A stretch of 64,000 nucleotides of DNA, taken from positions 1 through 64,000 of the forward strand of contig QPMI01000477.1 in the NCBI GenBank assembly GCA_004431415.1, written 5' to 3'. Both the position numbers and the translations under genes were made by a program. The notes beneath the pieces were generated by a model. It saw nothing but the letters and a program-made list of their open reading frames with translations, was not told the origin of the DNA and searched no databases. Shown here in pieces: positions 54,960 through 64,000 of this stretch. Source of the DNA: Cyanophora paradoxa. Taxonomy: Eukaryota; Glaucocystophyceae; Cyanophorales; Cyanophoraceae. The first letter of the stretch is position 1. Every line of letters begins with the position of its first letter.

Positions 54960-57143
54960 GCCGCCGCCGCAGGAGGGGGCGACGGCGGCGCGGATGGAGG
55001 CGCTGCGGCGGCTGCGGCGCGCGCTGAGCGCCGAGGAGGGCGCTCCCATCGCGCGTGCACTCTCCATGGGCCTCTTCGAGCGCCTCGCGGTGCGCGGCCG
55101 GCCGGCGGGGCGCGCGCCGCCCTCGCCTCGCCCGAGCCGGCCCGCCCCGCCCCGCCCCGCCGGCAGCGCGTCCTCGGGGAGGCGAGCGCGGAGCACAGGA
55201 TGGAGGCGGCGTGGATCTGCACGAGTGCGCCACGCCCCGGCGCCGGTGCGCGCCTCCTCACGCGCGCGGGGCGGCCGGGCGGGCAGACATCGCGACGGGG
55301 ACGCACGAGGAGACGGCGGCCGTCGCCGCCCTCTCCCCGCAGCTCATCGCTCTCGCCGCCTCCGGCGACGCGGTGCCCGCCGGCCCCGCGCCCTCTGCCC
55401 GCCCCGCCCCTCTCCGAGCGCCGGGGGCAGATCCTGCAGGAGCAGGGCGCGTGGGCGCTCGGCAACATCGCCGGCGACGGCGTCGAGCTCCGCGACAAGG
55501 CGCGCCACCCCTCCCGCCCCCGCCCCCGCCCCGCGCCCCGGGCGAGGCCCGCGCAGCTGCGGGCGGAGGGCGCCGCGCCGCCCTCATCCCCTCCTCCGCG
55601 CCGTGCGCGTGCGCCCCGCCCGCACGCTCCGCCCCGCCCGCCGCCCGCGCTCCCTCCCGTTTAGTCACTGCGCCGCGCCTCGCGCGCCCGCCCGCCCCGC
55701 CCGCCCGCCCCGCCCGCCCCGCCCGCCCGCTATGTCACCGAGTCCTCGTCGCGCGGCAGTCGGCGTGGGCCCTCACGAGCCTCGTCCGCGGCCCGCGCCC
55801 CGCGTCGACGAGTACTTCCCCTCGGCGTCGTCCCCGTACCCCCCGCCCCCCCCCCCCGGCTCCCCTTTCCTTCCCGGGGGGGTACGATCCCCTCGCCCGC
55901 CCGCAGGCTGTGGCCCCGCTCGCCATCAACCCCCCGCCTCCCTCGCGGTGCCGTACCCCGTGCCCCCGCGGCCGCCTGCACGAGCCCCCGCCGACTCCTC
56001 TCCCCCTTCCCCCGCAGGACGACGAGATGTAGAAGGAGGTCGCGTGGCTCCTGTGCGCCCCTCTTTCGCCGCCCCCGACCCAGGCCTCCGATCCCGTACC
56101 CCCCCCCTAGGTCGTACCTGACGGCGGGGGAGGACGGCAACGCGCGGCAGCTCATCGACGCCGGCGTCGTCTCCGCGATGGTACCCCCCGCCCGCCCCCC
56201 CCGCGCCGCGCCCCTCCGACCGACGTCCCGTACGCGTGGGCCGGCAGGCGGCGCGCGTGGCGAACGTGCAGCGGCCGACGGGCGGGCGGGCGCTGACGCC
56301 GCTCCTGCGCGCCCTCGGGAACGTCGCCTCGGGCCCCCCCGAGCACGTCGCCGTCCTCCTCCACCAGGGCCCGCCCCCGCGCCCCGCCGGCCCCGCCGCA
56401 GCTAATTTGTACCCCTCCCGGCGCAGGCCCCGCCTTCCTGGAGGCCCTCCGCCGCCTCCTCGCCTCCGAGGAGCACCGTGCGACCGCCAAGGAGGTGGGC
56501 GGGGGTACGGGTGGCTACGGCTTTTGTTCCTTACCTCGTACCCCGACAGGCGGCGTGGATCGTGTCGAACGTGACGGGTACGGGCCCGGACTACGCGGAC
56601 GCGGCCCTGGGCGCCGGGCTCCTCCCCCCCCTCGCCCACCTCCTCTCCTCCGCCCCCTTCGACGTCAAGGCGAGGCGCGCCCCTGTACCCCCGCCCTGCC
56701 CCTGTTCTGAGACGGCGTACCCCCCAGGCCGCGTTCGCGGTGGCGAATCTGGGGGCGGACGGGCGCCACGCCGTCGCCCTCGTCCAGGCCGGCTGCCTAC
56801 ACCCCTTCCTCCAGGCCTGCGTACCCCCCTACAGCCCGCCCGTGCCCGCCCGCCTCACAGGCGGGGCAGCTGCTGCGGGCGCCGGACGCGGAGATCGCGC
56901 GGGCGGCCCTCTCCTTCGTCCACGTGGTCCTCGAGCGCCACCCCAGGGCCCGCCCCTCCCCGTACCCCGCTGTACCCCCCCTCCCCCTCTGACGTACCCC
57001 TGCAGGGCCCGCGGCTGGTGGAGGAGGCGGACGGGATCGACGCGATCGAGAGCCTCCAGATGGGACAGGCACCCCATGAGGCCCCTATAGCCACGTATAC
57101 CCCCTTCCCCTCCTACGTGTCAGAGCTTCAGATCCGGCTTTAG
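54960..57143 (+). CDS. Importin alpha (karyopherin), armadillo repeats, 5' end incomplete
   Basis: Binds nuclear localisation signals and links cargo to importin beta. Exons with splice-like joins read MEALRRLRRALSAEEGAPIARALSMGLFERLA, VLGEASAEHRMEAAWICT, NIATGTHEETAAVAALSPQLIALAASGD, ILQEQGAWALGNIAGDGVELRDK, SYLTAGEDGNARQLIDAGVV, LTPLLRALGNVASGPPEHVAVLL, AAWIVSNVTGTGPDYADAALGAGLLPPLAHLL, AAFAVANLGADGRHAVALVQAGCL, AGQLLRAPDAEIARAALSFVHVVLERHPR and GPRLVEEADGIDAIESLQMGQ. The WxxxN pattern (AWALGNIAGD, AWIVSNVT) is the NLS-binding ladder of importin alpha. No importin-beta-binding domain was found upstream, so the 5' exons are missing or unread. One exon around 55560 looks damaged. Confidence 0.75.
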
Positions 57144-57589
57144 CCTCAAATCGCCGCGCAGCCGCGCATCACCGATGCTGGTCGAATTCATGACGTCCAT
57201 ATGCCTAGGCCCCGAGCGCGTTCGCGAGCTCCGACGTATGCGGTGCTTAATATATATTTACATTTTCAGTTTCATTTTAATTTCCTCAATAGCTATATAT
57301 GGCGGAGAGGTCCGGCGCGCGAGACTCTCTCCACCAAAGCCTGTCGGGCGTCTGTGGCATTGTACCCAAGAGGCCCGTCTAGCCTCTCCATCCAGTCCAG
57401 TGGGGCCAGGAAGAACGTAGTCAGTATCCTGCGAAATGTTTAAGCCCAAATTAGCACAATCTGCGCTGTGGCTATAGCGCTAGCTAGGTCATTCTTCTAA
57501 TTATAAACGACACGTGCACGTGTGCACCGCTTCAATCCGCCTGTGACTTCGGTGCCCCGATGGATGGCAAGATCATGACTGATGAATTT
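57144..57589. other. Spacer between converging genes
   Basis: AT-rich stretch with AATTTCCTCAATAGCTATATATGG near 57280; nothing recognisable. It separates importin alpha from the gene on the opposite strand. Confidence 0.35.
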
Positions 57590-59133
57590 CAGATCAATTA
57601 AAAAGATTTACTTTAATTGAAACAGCTGACCAGAAGAGTGTTCCCTGCGTGATGCAACCGTTTGAATTAAAATTACGAATTTCAAGGGAGATGGGCGCTA
57701 CATGTACAATGCTGGCGCTGGGGGGGCTAGCACCTTGCTGAGTAGGTCGAATTTCAAGCCCCATCCTGAAGCAAACTATTAAAAGATCGCTCATGATCAT
57801 GTCACGATTGATGCGAGACTTACCAGGTGGGCCTTTGATACTCAGGCCGGAGTTCTGGAGGCATTTTGAATGGAATTCGAATTCGATCGATGGGATGGCC
57901 AAGTGCAAATATAATATTAATTGCGGCTCACCACGAATTCTGTGTGTCCGCCCTCGTAATCGGACGTCAGCCAGACGACTGTCCCCGCCCTCCACTGGCG
58001 CCCGTCTCCGAACCTTCGATTCGTCAGGCGGAAAGGGGCGATCATCGTCCTCTAAATCAAAGTTCTATGCATAAAATCACGCAAGCCCAAGAAGCGCGCG
58101 CACTCTCGATACCAATCCTTGCAATCCACTTCGCAGCACGCATCGTTGTGATTCTTGGACTGCGGCGCGGCGAAAATGCGTAATTAATGATGTTCAATCG
58201 CGATGAGAGAATTCGAAGGAAGTTGGTGATTTCGCTGACAGTAACTTGGTGCTCGGCGGTAGAGTCGATTCTGACCTTGCATCGTGATCAGCCCGTATAT
58301 ATGCATCTTATATAATTATAGTGCTAGTTTGTCTTCTTATTAAATTGGCCTATTATACGACGGGCCGCTGGGCCAGTGCGAGCCCAAGGCTTAATAATCG
58401 CGCACGTGTAAATTGCAGCGTAGCTTCGAAGTTCCTCATAATTGTACCCGGTGCCCATCCGGTCGACAATGCGCTGGAGGATGGCGCGCATGCGGGGGTC
58501 GAGCCCAGAATCTGGTTTTGAGCCCAGAAATTTGTCAAGTCATGAGTACGAATGAACTTGAATTCGAAGGAATCACAATTATAAAGACAATCGAAGGCTA
58601 CGGACAGTGCGGGTTCACGAAATGCCGGAACACGCCCCTCCGGACCTCGTCCTCGACCAGGCCGTTCAAATATTCGACGTCGTCCGTCTCGAGCACACGC
58701 AGAACCTGCAAAACCAATTGAACCGGTACCGATATTAATTGCAAGATCAGACATCTGCTAGGCTAAGATGAAAACACCCTATGCATATGTCTTGCGATTG
58801 CCTGCGTGCGACTTCTTTGATTTGTGATTGTTTTGTTGGTTTTTAGTTTTACTACCTACGGGGGGTTCGCCCCTATCGTAGGCTCTAAAACAAAAGATGG
58901 AATCACTGAAACTTTCTTCGAGTGCACACGGCGTGCACGTGCATGCGCACGTGTGCGTGCGCCTATGCATGCGCACGGCAGCGCACCTCGGGATCCGCAT
59001 ACTCGCCTTCTGAGAAGCGTTCGCCATCTTCGGATCCATCCACGTCCGCTGACTCGATCGCGAGCTTGCAATTGCCATCGCCGTTAACGTTGGCGACGTC
59101 GACGTTCCTAACGTTGACATTGATATTGATCAT
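57590..59133 (-). CDS. Unrecognised host gene, scattered exons
   Basis: A first exon at 59133-58987 reads MININVNVRNVDVANVNGDGNCKLAIESADVDG and ends EYADPE before GTGCG. Exons with clear AG/GT edges follow: VLRVLETDDVEYLNGLVEDEVRRGVFRHFVNPHC (about 58709-58600), SGLDPRMRAILQRIVDRMGTGYNYEELRSYAAIYTCAII (about 58515-58395), and SKNHNDACCEVDCKDWYRECARFLGL (about 58160-58085). A possible further exon reads MPPELRPEYQRPTW near 57860. None is long enough to name a family, but their quality is above background. A LINE tail (58814-58900) sits in the first intron. The 3' end is uncertain. Confidence 0.4.
58814..58905 (+). mobile_element. LINE 3' tail with hairpin, 5'-truncated
   Basis: Matches the end of the truncated LINE at 37366-37446: CTTTGATTTGTGATTG, then ACTACCTACGGGGGGTTCGCCCC and a closing CGTAG, followed by AAAACAAAAG. 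Only about 90 bases remain. Confidence 0.75.
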
Positions 59134-59654
59134 CTTCTAGATCTCAGCTGCTGCACACTGCTGCAGTGCTATATATATAGCTACCCCTATAGCTATAAAT
59201 ATATATACACGTGCACGAACCTGTACACGTGCACGTGCATGCCCTCATCCGTTCGCTTGCAATTGCCGCCATCATCGCCCTGCAAGTCGACGTCGGAATC
59301 TGCGATTTGCAGTTGACGTTTTCAAATTACATTCATGATCAACGATTCCGCGGTGCAGCGGGATCCTGCCCCGCGGCCGGATTCGTTTACCATATGCATG
59401 CGCGACTGTTCTGGAGATCCCAAGCACACAGAGTAGCGCCAGCACGAACGTTGACGTTACGGGAATTCGAATGAACGATGAGGCCGCAGGGCCTCTATCT
59501 ATAGCCCTGCTATGAATACGCATACGGCTGTACACCTTGACCCCGCGACAAGCTGCAGATACAGCTCTATAGCTAGCTATAGATGTACTGTCATCAATAT
59601 CCGTACTGCGGGCTACGGGAAGCCGATTTCGAAGCGCTTCGCGGCGCATACATG

Positions 59655-60046
59655 TAGGGTTGCCGTGTCCGATGTCCGCGGACATTGACATGTCCATGTC
59701 CGCGGACATGTCGTGTCAATGTCAGTGGGTCCGGGTGGACATGTCCGTGGACATTAGGGGGGATACCCCTCCAAACATGTCGAAACGCTTGCAAAACATG
59801 CTTAAAACACGCTAGCAGAACACTGCAAACGTTAGCAGCATGTTTCTGATGCTCGGGAAGAGGCGGGGGGCAGCGGGGAGTCGTCGGGGGCCTCGCCCAA
59901 GCTGCCCCGCCGCCTCACTTTTGGAATATAATTTAATTTAATTTAATTTAATATTCAATGTCCGCGGACATGTCGGCGGACATGTCCGTGTCCGAATGTC
60001 CATGTCCACCGGGTTGATTGACATGTCCATGGACACGGCAACCCTA
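59655..60046. mobile_element. Non-autonomous hAT-like element (392 bp)
   Basis: Perfect 16-bp terminal inverted repeats TAGGGTTGCCGTGTCC and GGACACGGCAACCCTA, flanked by an exact 8-bp duplication CATACATG (59647-59654 and 60047-60054). An 8-bp duplication and a TAGGGTTG-type end are hallmarks of hAT transposons. Internally the word GGACATGTCC recurs. No transposase. Confidence 0.85.
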
Positions 60047-60335
60047 CATACATGTACTATATATATAGCCGTTAACGTTGATCATGAGCATATATATATG
60101 CATGTATTTGCATGTGCGAGCGGGTCGGAGCGGCCCGATATCGATGCGGGTCGGTACGGTGTCGAGTCACTGTCGACGTCACTCGGTGTCAGAAGTCGGT
60201 GATCGACTCGGCGAGTCGACGGCGACTGAGGAATCAGTTGCAGTGAGGAATCACTGAGCTCGAGGATTCGAATCATTCGACTCCCGGAGTCCGCGAGTCC
60301 GACGGTCTGGCCCATGCACTGCGGCATATATCATA

Positions 60336-60585
60336 CCGTGTAACACTATATTATGACGGTCAAATTTATGTCGTTATAAAACCTGACCCTCCGCTACGCA
60401 AAATATGACGGTCCCAAATAATGTCGTCATGAAATTTTCGGGCTTGTATGGGGCGGTCATTTGTATAGGGCGACTTACTATACCCGTTTTATGACGGTCC
60501 CAAATTATGCCGTTATGTCATGTCCGAGGCGACATAATTTGGGGATGACATAATAAACTGAGTACCTTAATATAGTGTTACACGG
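60336..60585. mobile_element. TA-flanked inverted-repeat transposon (~250 bp)
   Basis: Ends CCGTGTAACACTATA and TATAGTGTTACACGG are perfect inverted repeats with TA on each side. The interior shares GACGGTCCCAAAT, GGCTTGTATGGGGCGG and GACATAATTTGG with the split element at 34685-37620. Non-autonomous. Confidence 0.8.
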
Positions 60586-61051
60586 TATACTAGTATGTGG
60601 CTCAGCGACGAGTCATGATCAGCGTACCTCCGCGCAGCTGTCGTAGACTCGTAGTACTACTAGGCTACTACTATCTCCAGTACTTGTACGCGTATACTAT
60701 GATATATGTATACTCAGTACGTAGCAGCCATACCGTCACGGCGTACTGTAGGATTGCTATTTTAGCCGATGTTTTAAATTGCCGTAAATTGCCGAGAGGC
60801 CGAATTCGGCAATTATAAGCCACGGCATTTCTCAGGGGGTAGGGCTAAACGGCCGCTTTTGTATGGCGCCATAGAAGAAATCAAGAGTTTCGGCAATTTA
60901 TCGCCACGGCAATTCCGGTTCACTGCAATTGCCAACATTGGCAATTGCAGGTTGATTAATATTACTAAGTTACCGTAGTACTGCCACCTTAACTGTGTCA
61001 CAACTTCCGAAGTTCTCACAACTTAGCTATTTATAGAGTCACAAGTTACTA

Positions 61052-61303
61052 CCGTATAACACTTATATATGACGCGCACTTTATTATGTCATCCCCAAAT
61101 TATGTCGCCGAAATTTTGCTATAACGACATAATTTGGAAGCGCCATAATTCCTGGGCGCCATACAAAATTACTGCGCCCCATACTGGGCCATACAAACCT
61201 CGAATTTCATAGCGACATAATTTGAGAGCGTCTTATTTCACGCAAGGGAGTCCAGGTTTTATAAACGACATCACAGATGCCGTCATATTTAAGTGTTACA
61301 CGG
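61052..61303. mobile_element. TA-flanked inverted-repeat transposon (252 bp)
   Basis: Ends CCGTATAACACTT and AAGTGTTACACGG differ at one position; TA on both sides. Interior again carries CGACATAATTTG words on both strands. Same family as 60336-60585. Confidence 0.75.
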
Positions 61304-61522
61304 TAAGTTAACAGCGTTAACACTAGTACTGTACAGTGTACATGTCGCCGAGTGGGCTTCGAATTCGCCGCGGCCGAGTTAAGTAACTTAAGCTTAATTT
61401 ATAAGTTCCATTGCAAGTTTGCAACGGCGTAGTGAATATACAGAGTAATATACAGGGTGTCTTTTGGCGAACTAGACGGACGAACCAGAAAAACATATTA
61501 TGACATACACAATGCAACCGTT

Positions 61523-61629
61523 CGTTGTACTTCGAATCCCCGTGATTCCTGATACCGTGACTTGCAATTGTATCCTCGTTGTGTACTACGAGTGGGTACG
61601 CCCGCCGTAGATCTTTAAAAAAAAAAAAA
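61523..61629 (+). mobile_element. 5'-truncated LINE tail with hairpin and poly-A
   Basis: About 95 bases ending in CTACGAGTGGGTACGCCCGCCGTAG and a 13-base poly(A) (61617-61629). AACCGTT lies on both sides (61516-61522 and 61632-61638), consistent with a short target duplication. The same tail is inverted at 18227-18326. Confidence 0.7.
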
Positions 61630-61714
61630 GTAACCGTTGAACGCGCGCGTACCGTACGTTCGTTATAATTAACTTAAGTAACTTCGATCGGATCCCGGAT
61701 GAAATACCGTAGTA

Positions 61715-61991
61715 CCGTAAAACACTTATAAGTAATGCGCCGGTAAGTAATGCGTTTTTGGACCCGGACCCCCAGTACGGTTAATTATGCGCCCCCGAAT
61801 TAATGCGTTTTGAAGCCTTCTGGCAGCGTTATAGCCTAGTAGGGGGGTACATGCCGCAGTTCTCTTAGCGCCGGCTTAGCGCTTAAGCTTCGATATTAAT
61901 GCGCCCCCAAATTAATGCGTTTTGTCAGCGGAAAACGCATTATTTCGGGACCGCATTACTTAAGTGCCCGCATTACTTAAGTGTTTTACGG
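61715..61991. mobile_element. Inverted-repeat transposon with GCATTA interior (277 bp)
   Basis: Ends CCGTAAAACACTTATAAGTAATGCG and the near-exact reverse complement at 61967-61991. The left flank is TA but the right flank is not. The interior repeats AATTAATGCG and CGCATTA. A subfamily of the CCGT...ACGG elements. Confidence 0.7.
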
Positions 61992-62094
61992 TCCCGGGTA
62001 TTCGAACGGAATCGGAATTTTCGGAAGTTCAATAATCTTCAATCGACTGTGTCTTTTGGAAAAGAACACTGTCACTGATCGATCGATATCCGAT

Positions 62095-62599
62095 TAGGGC
62101 TGTCGCGGTACGGCGCGGTAGCGGTAGACTGGTCCTACCGACCGGCCCGGTAGACTTGCCCGGTCTACCGTCATACAAGCCCGGTAGCCATACAAATTCG
62201 CCCGTTGGGGGGTAGCCGGGCGCGCCCCGGGCACCCGGACTCCCGGGCCTCCCGGCCGCCGGGCCGCCGCGCCGGGCCCGCGCACCGCCGCGCGCCGCAC
62301 CGCCGGCGCCCGCGCCGCACATCACTCTGCGCCAAGGTCATGGCTGACAACCACCCCGCACTTCCTCACAACTGGGGCTCCTCACCCCGCGGCCGCAAGC
62401 ACAAGCTGTAGATGCGCAAAGTAGCGTGTAAACAGTTTAGGCGCGTAGCGCCTTGGAGCTTGACGAATTTTAGCTTGATTTTGCGTCAGTTTTCGCGTAC
62501 TATGCGTGCCAGCCGTGACCTACCGGGCGTACCCGGTCGGTACGGGTCAGAGAGGTCTACCGACCGGGTAGAGGGGGGGGGTCTACCGTGACAGCCCTA
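62095..62599. mobile_element. Non-autonomous hAT-like element (505 bp)
   Basis: Ends TAGGGCTGTC and GACAGCCCTA, flanked by an exact 8-bp duplication TATCCGAT (62087-62094 and 62600-62607). Interior is GC-rich with repeated CCGGTAGACC/GGTCTACCG words near both ends. No transposase reading frame. Confidence 0.85.
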
Positions 62600-63604
62600 T
62601 ATCCGATGATCGCGAGTCAAAAACCATAAAACCTCCCGGGTCCGAAATCCGGCTAGCGCAGCAGCTGCCAGTGCAGCGCGCGCTCCCGTCGCCTCCCGAC
62701 TCGGCGAGTCCCGACTCCCGGGTCCCGAGTCCCGACTCCCGAGCCTCGGAGTCCCGACTCCCGACTCGCCGCCAGTGATGGCATTTTTTCTAGAAACATT
62801 TCTAAAAACAATTTCGAAATCAATTTCGAAATTGTTTCCGAAAAGGTCCCGAGAGACCCCCCTAATTAGGAATTGTTTCTAATAAAGGGGGGTACCCTCG
62901 TTTTGCCACATTCTGCGCGAAACACGGCGAAACAACGCAATAAAATGATAGGAAACGTGATAGAAAGGTTATATAACACGATAGGAGTCTATCGTAGACG
63001 TCTAGAACCGGAACTCAGCCGCCAACAAGGCTTGCAGGGGGTACGAGGTGTGAATTTCCCTTTTGTACTGTCGCATGTTCTGATGATCCGGAAGACACGA
63101 AACTGGACTGTTACCAATAAGGAAAGCATAAGAAGGTTAAAGGGAGCGTCAGGCATCAGCAGAAGGGCCCTCGGGAGGGGCCCCTGATTTCGGAAATATT
63201 CCAAAGAATTAATATCTCTCGTTTAGACGCTTATTTGCCAAAGAATACAGTGCTTTTGCGGTGCTTGGAATGTTTTCTATGGTGCAAATATTTGCACAAT
63301 CTTTTCCAAAGCTTGCAGAAAGTTTTCAGGGCAATTTTGGGGGAGTAAACTTTACCCAACACTGCTCTGGCCATGGGCTACTACTGGCAGGCTGTGGGCC
63401 TGTGGCAGGCACTGGCAGCAACTTGGCAACGTGCAACGTTAACGGCGGCAGCTGCAGCTGCGCATGCAGGCTGCAGCAACGGCGGCAGCACCGGTACCGT
63501 GGCACACCGGTACCGCTGGACGTCCGACGGTCCGACGGTCTCCGACCGTCGTACTTCAGTACGCGTCTAGCCGCCGAGCTCTCATAGTATAGCCTAGAAT
63601 CTGC

Positions 63605-64000
63605 ATGCGCACCAGCATGCAGATTTGTTCGTCGCAGATGGCACCAGCAAGTCTGCGCACAAGTCTGGCAAGCATTAATATTAGTTTCAGCATTGTTCTC
63701 GTGAGCTTCGTGCTCGCTGTCAACGTTGTCGGGCTCGAAACCTCTGCAGCTGTACAGGCTGCAGGCCTAGGTAGCGCTGCTCGTGGACAGGATTTCTGTC
63801 CCCACAACGTTAACGAGACATCAACGGCCGCGTACTTCTCGAGCGTTCATGATCACCTATATGCAAGCGATCCTGATCATGATCAGGAAGTTGAAGTCGC
63901 GGCGCGGGCTTTCAGCAGCAAGGCGCACTCCGGATCCATTCCTGCACCATCCATATCACGCTCTGCACTTCAAGGGCTTCCTCGAGCTCCGGTGAAGCGG
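63605..64000 (+). CDS. Secreted or membrane-anchored protein, partial at window end
   Basis: An open frame of 132 codons from the ATG at 63605 runs off the right edge; a second in-frame ATG is at 63638. After a short basic start it reads SINISFSIVLVSFVLAVNVVG, a strong signal peptide or single membrane segment, then a hydrophilic region with a CPHNVNETS glycosylation-type NxT site and an acidic DPDHDQEVEVAARAFSS stretch. No family is recognised. The ORF may also be interrupted by introns beyond the window. Confidence 0.4.
   Translation, partial: MRTSMQICSSQMAPASLRTSLASINISFSIVLVSFVLAVNVVGLETSAAVQAAGLGSAARGQDFCPHNVNETSTAAYFSSVHDHLYASDPDHDQEVEVAARAFSSKAHSGSIPAPSISRSALQGLPRAPVKR

Larger units (their letters stand above)
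59134..63604. other. Transposon-rich intergenic region
   Basis: No gene supported. Contains the elements listed separately plus GTGCACGTG-rich DNA (59205-59240), a TTTAATTTAATTTAATTTAATAT microsatellite (59932-59953), GAGTCG/CGACTC clusters (60160-60300, 62690-62775) and repeated TTTCTA/AATTTCGAAA words near 62785-62845. Confidence 0.5.

Overview
The window reads as a GC-rich nuclear genome of a unicellular eukaryote (protist or alga). It carries ordinary eukaryotic genes with many short introns: ferrochelatase, a DHHC palmitoyltransferase, a LENG8/THP3-type SAC3 protein, importin alpha and an F-box/LRR protein. It also carries an APE-type LINE and several families of small inverted-repeat transposons. 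I cannot fix the taxon from sequence alone. Exons were read by eye from splice-like GT/GC...AG junctions, so outer gene limits are better supported than internal joins. Region 1-14287 is AT-rich and unlike the rest. It looks like the right end of an integrated eukaryotic DNA virus, most like a polinton-like virus (PLV). It holds penton/minor-capsid-like genes, a patatin phospholipase joined to an F5/8C-like domain, a long tail-fibre-like protein, four paralogous fibre/spike genes with different heads (two C1q-like), a zinc-ribbon protein and an S-adenosylmethionine decarboxylase (SpeD). Its first 6.4 kb has frequent frameshifts, whereas several genes after 6.4 kb are intact. It ends in long palindromes and a 28-bp inverted repeat. 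Region 14288-18150 is a host gene for a secreted ConA/LamG-like protein made of ~1.78-kb tandem repeats; the viral element abuts and truncates the first repeat. Regions 19700-33075, 38958-42662, 51778-57143 and 57590-59133 hold host genes on both strands: ferrochelatase and a C2/proline-rich protein (divergent pair), DHHC acyltransferase, a hemerythrin-like protein, two unrecognised multi-exon genes, LENG8-like, F-box/LRR, importin alpha and one further unrecognised gene. A full-length LINE with an 11-bp target-site duplication fills 43058-50881. The most unusual locus is 34685-37620. A small inverted-repeat transposon is split by a poly(A)-tailed insertion bounded by a 15-bp target duplication. 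The 5' half of that insertion is AT-rich viral-like DNA, with a TV-Pol-like polymerase fragment and a small AT-hook protein; its 3' half is a 5'-truncated LINE. An unfilled copy of the target lies at 38287. The simplest reading is that a LINE transcript carrying viral sequence was retrotransposed into the host genome. Region 59134-63604 is mostly small transposons, including two hAT-like elements with exact 8-bp duplications, before a signal-peptide ORF that runs off the window end.
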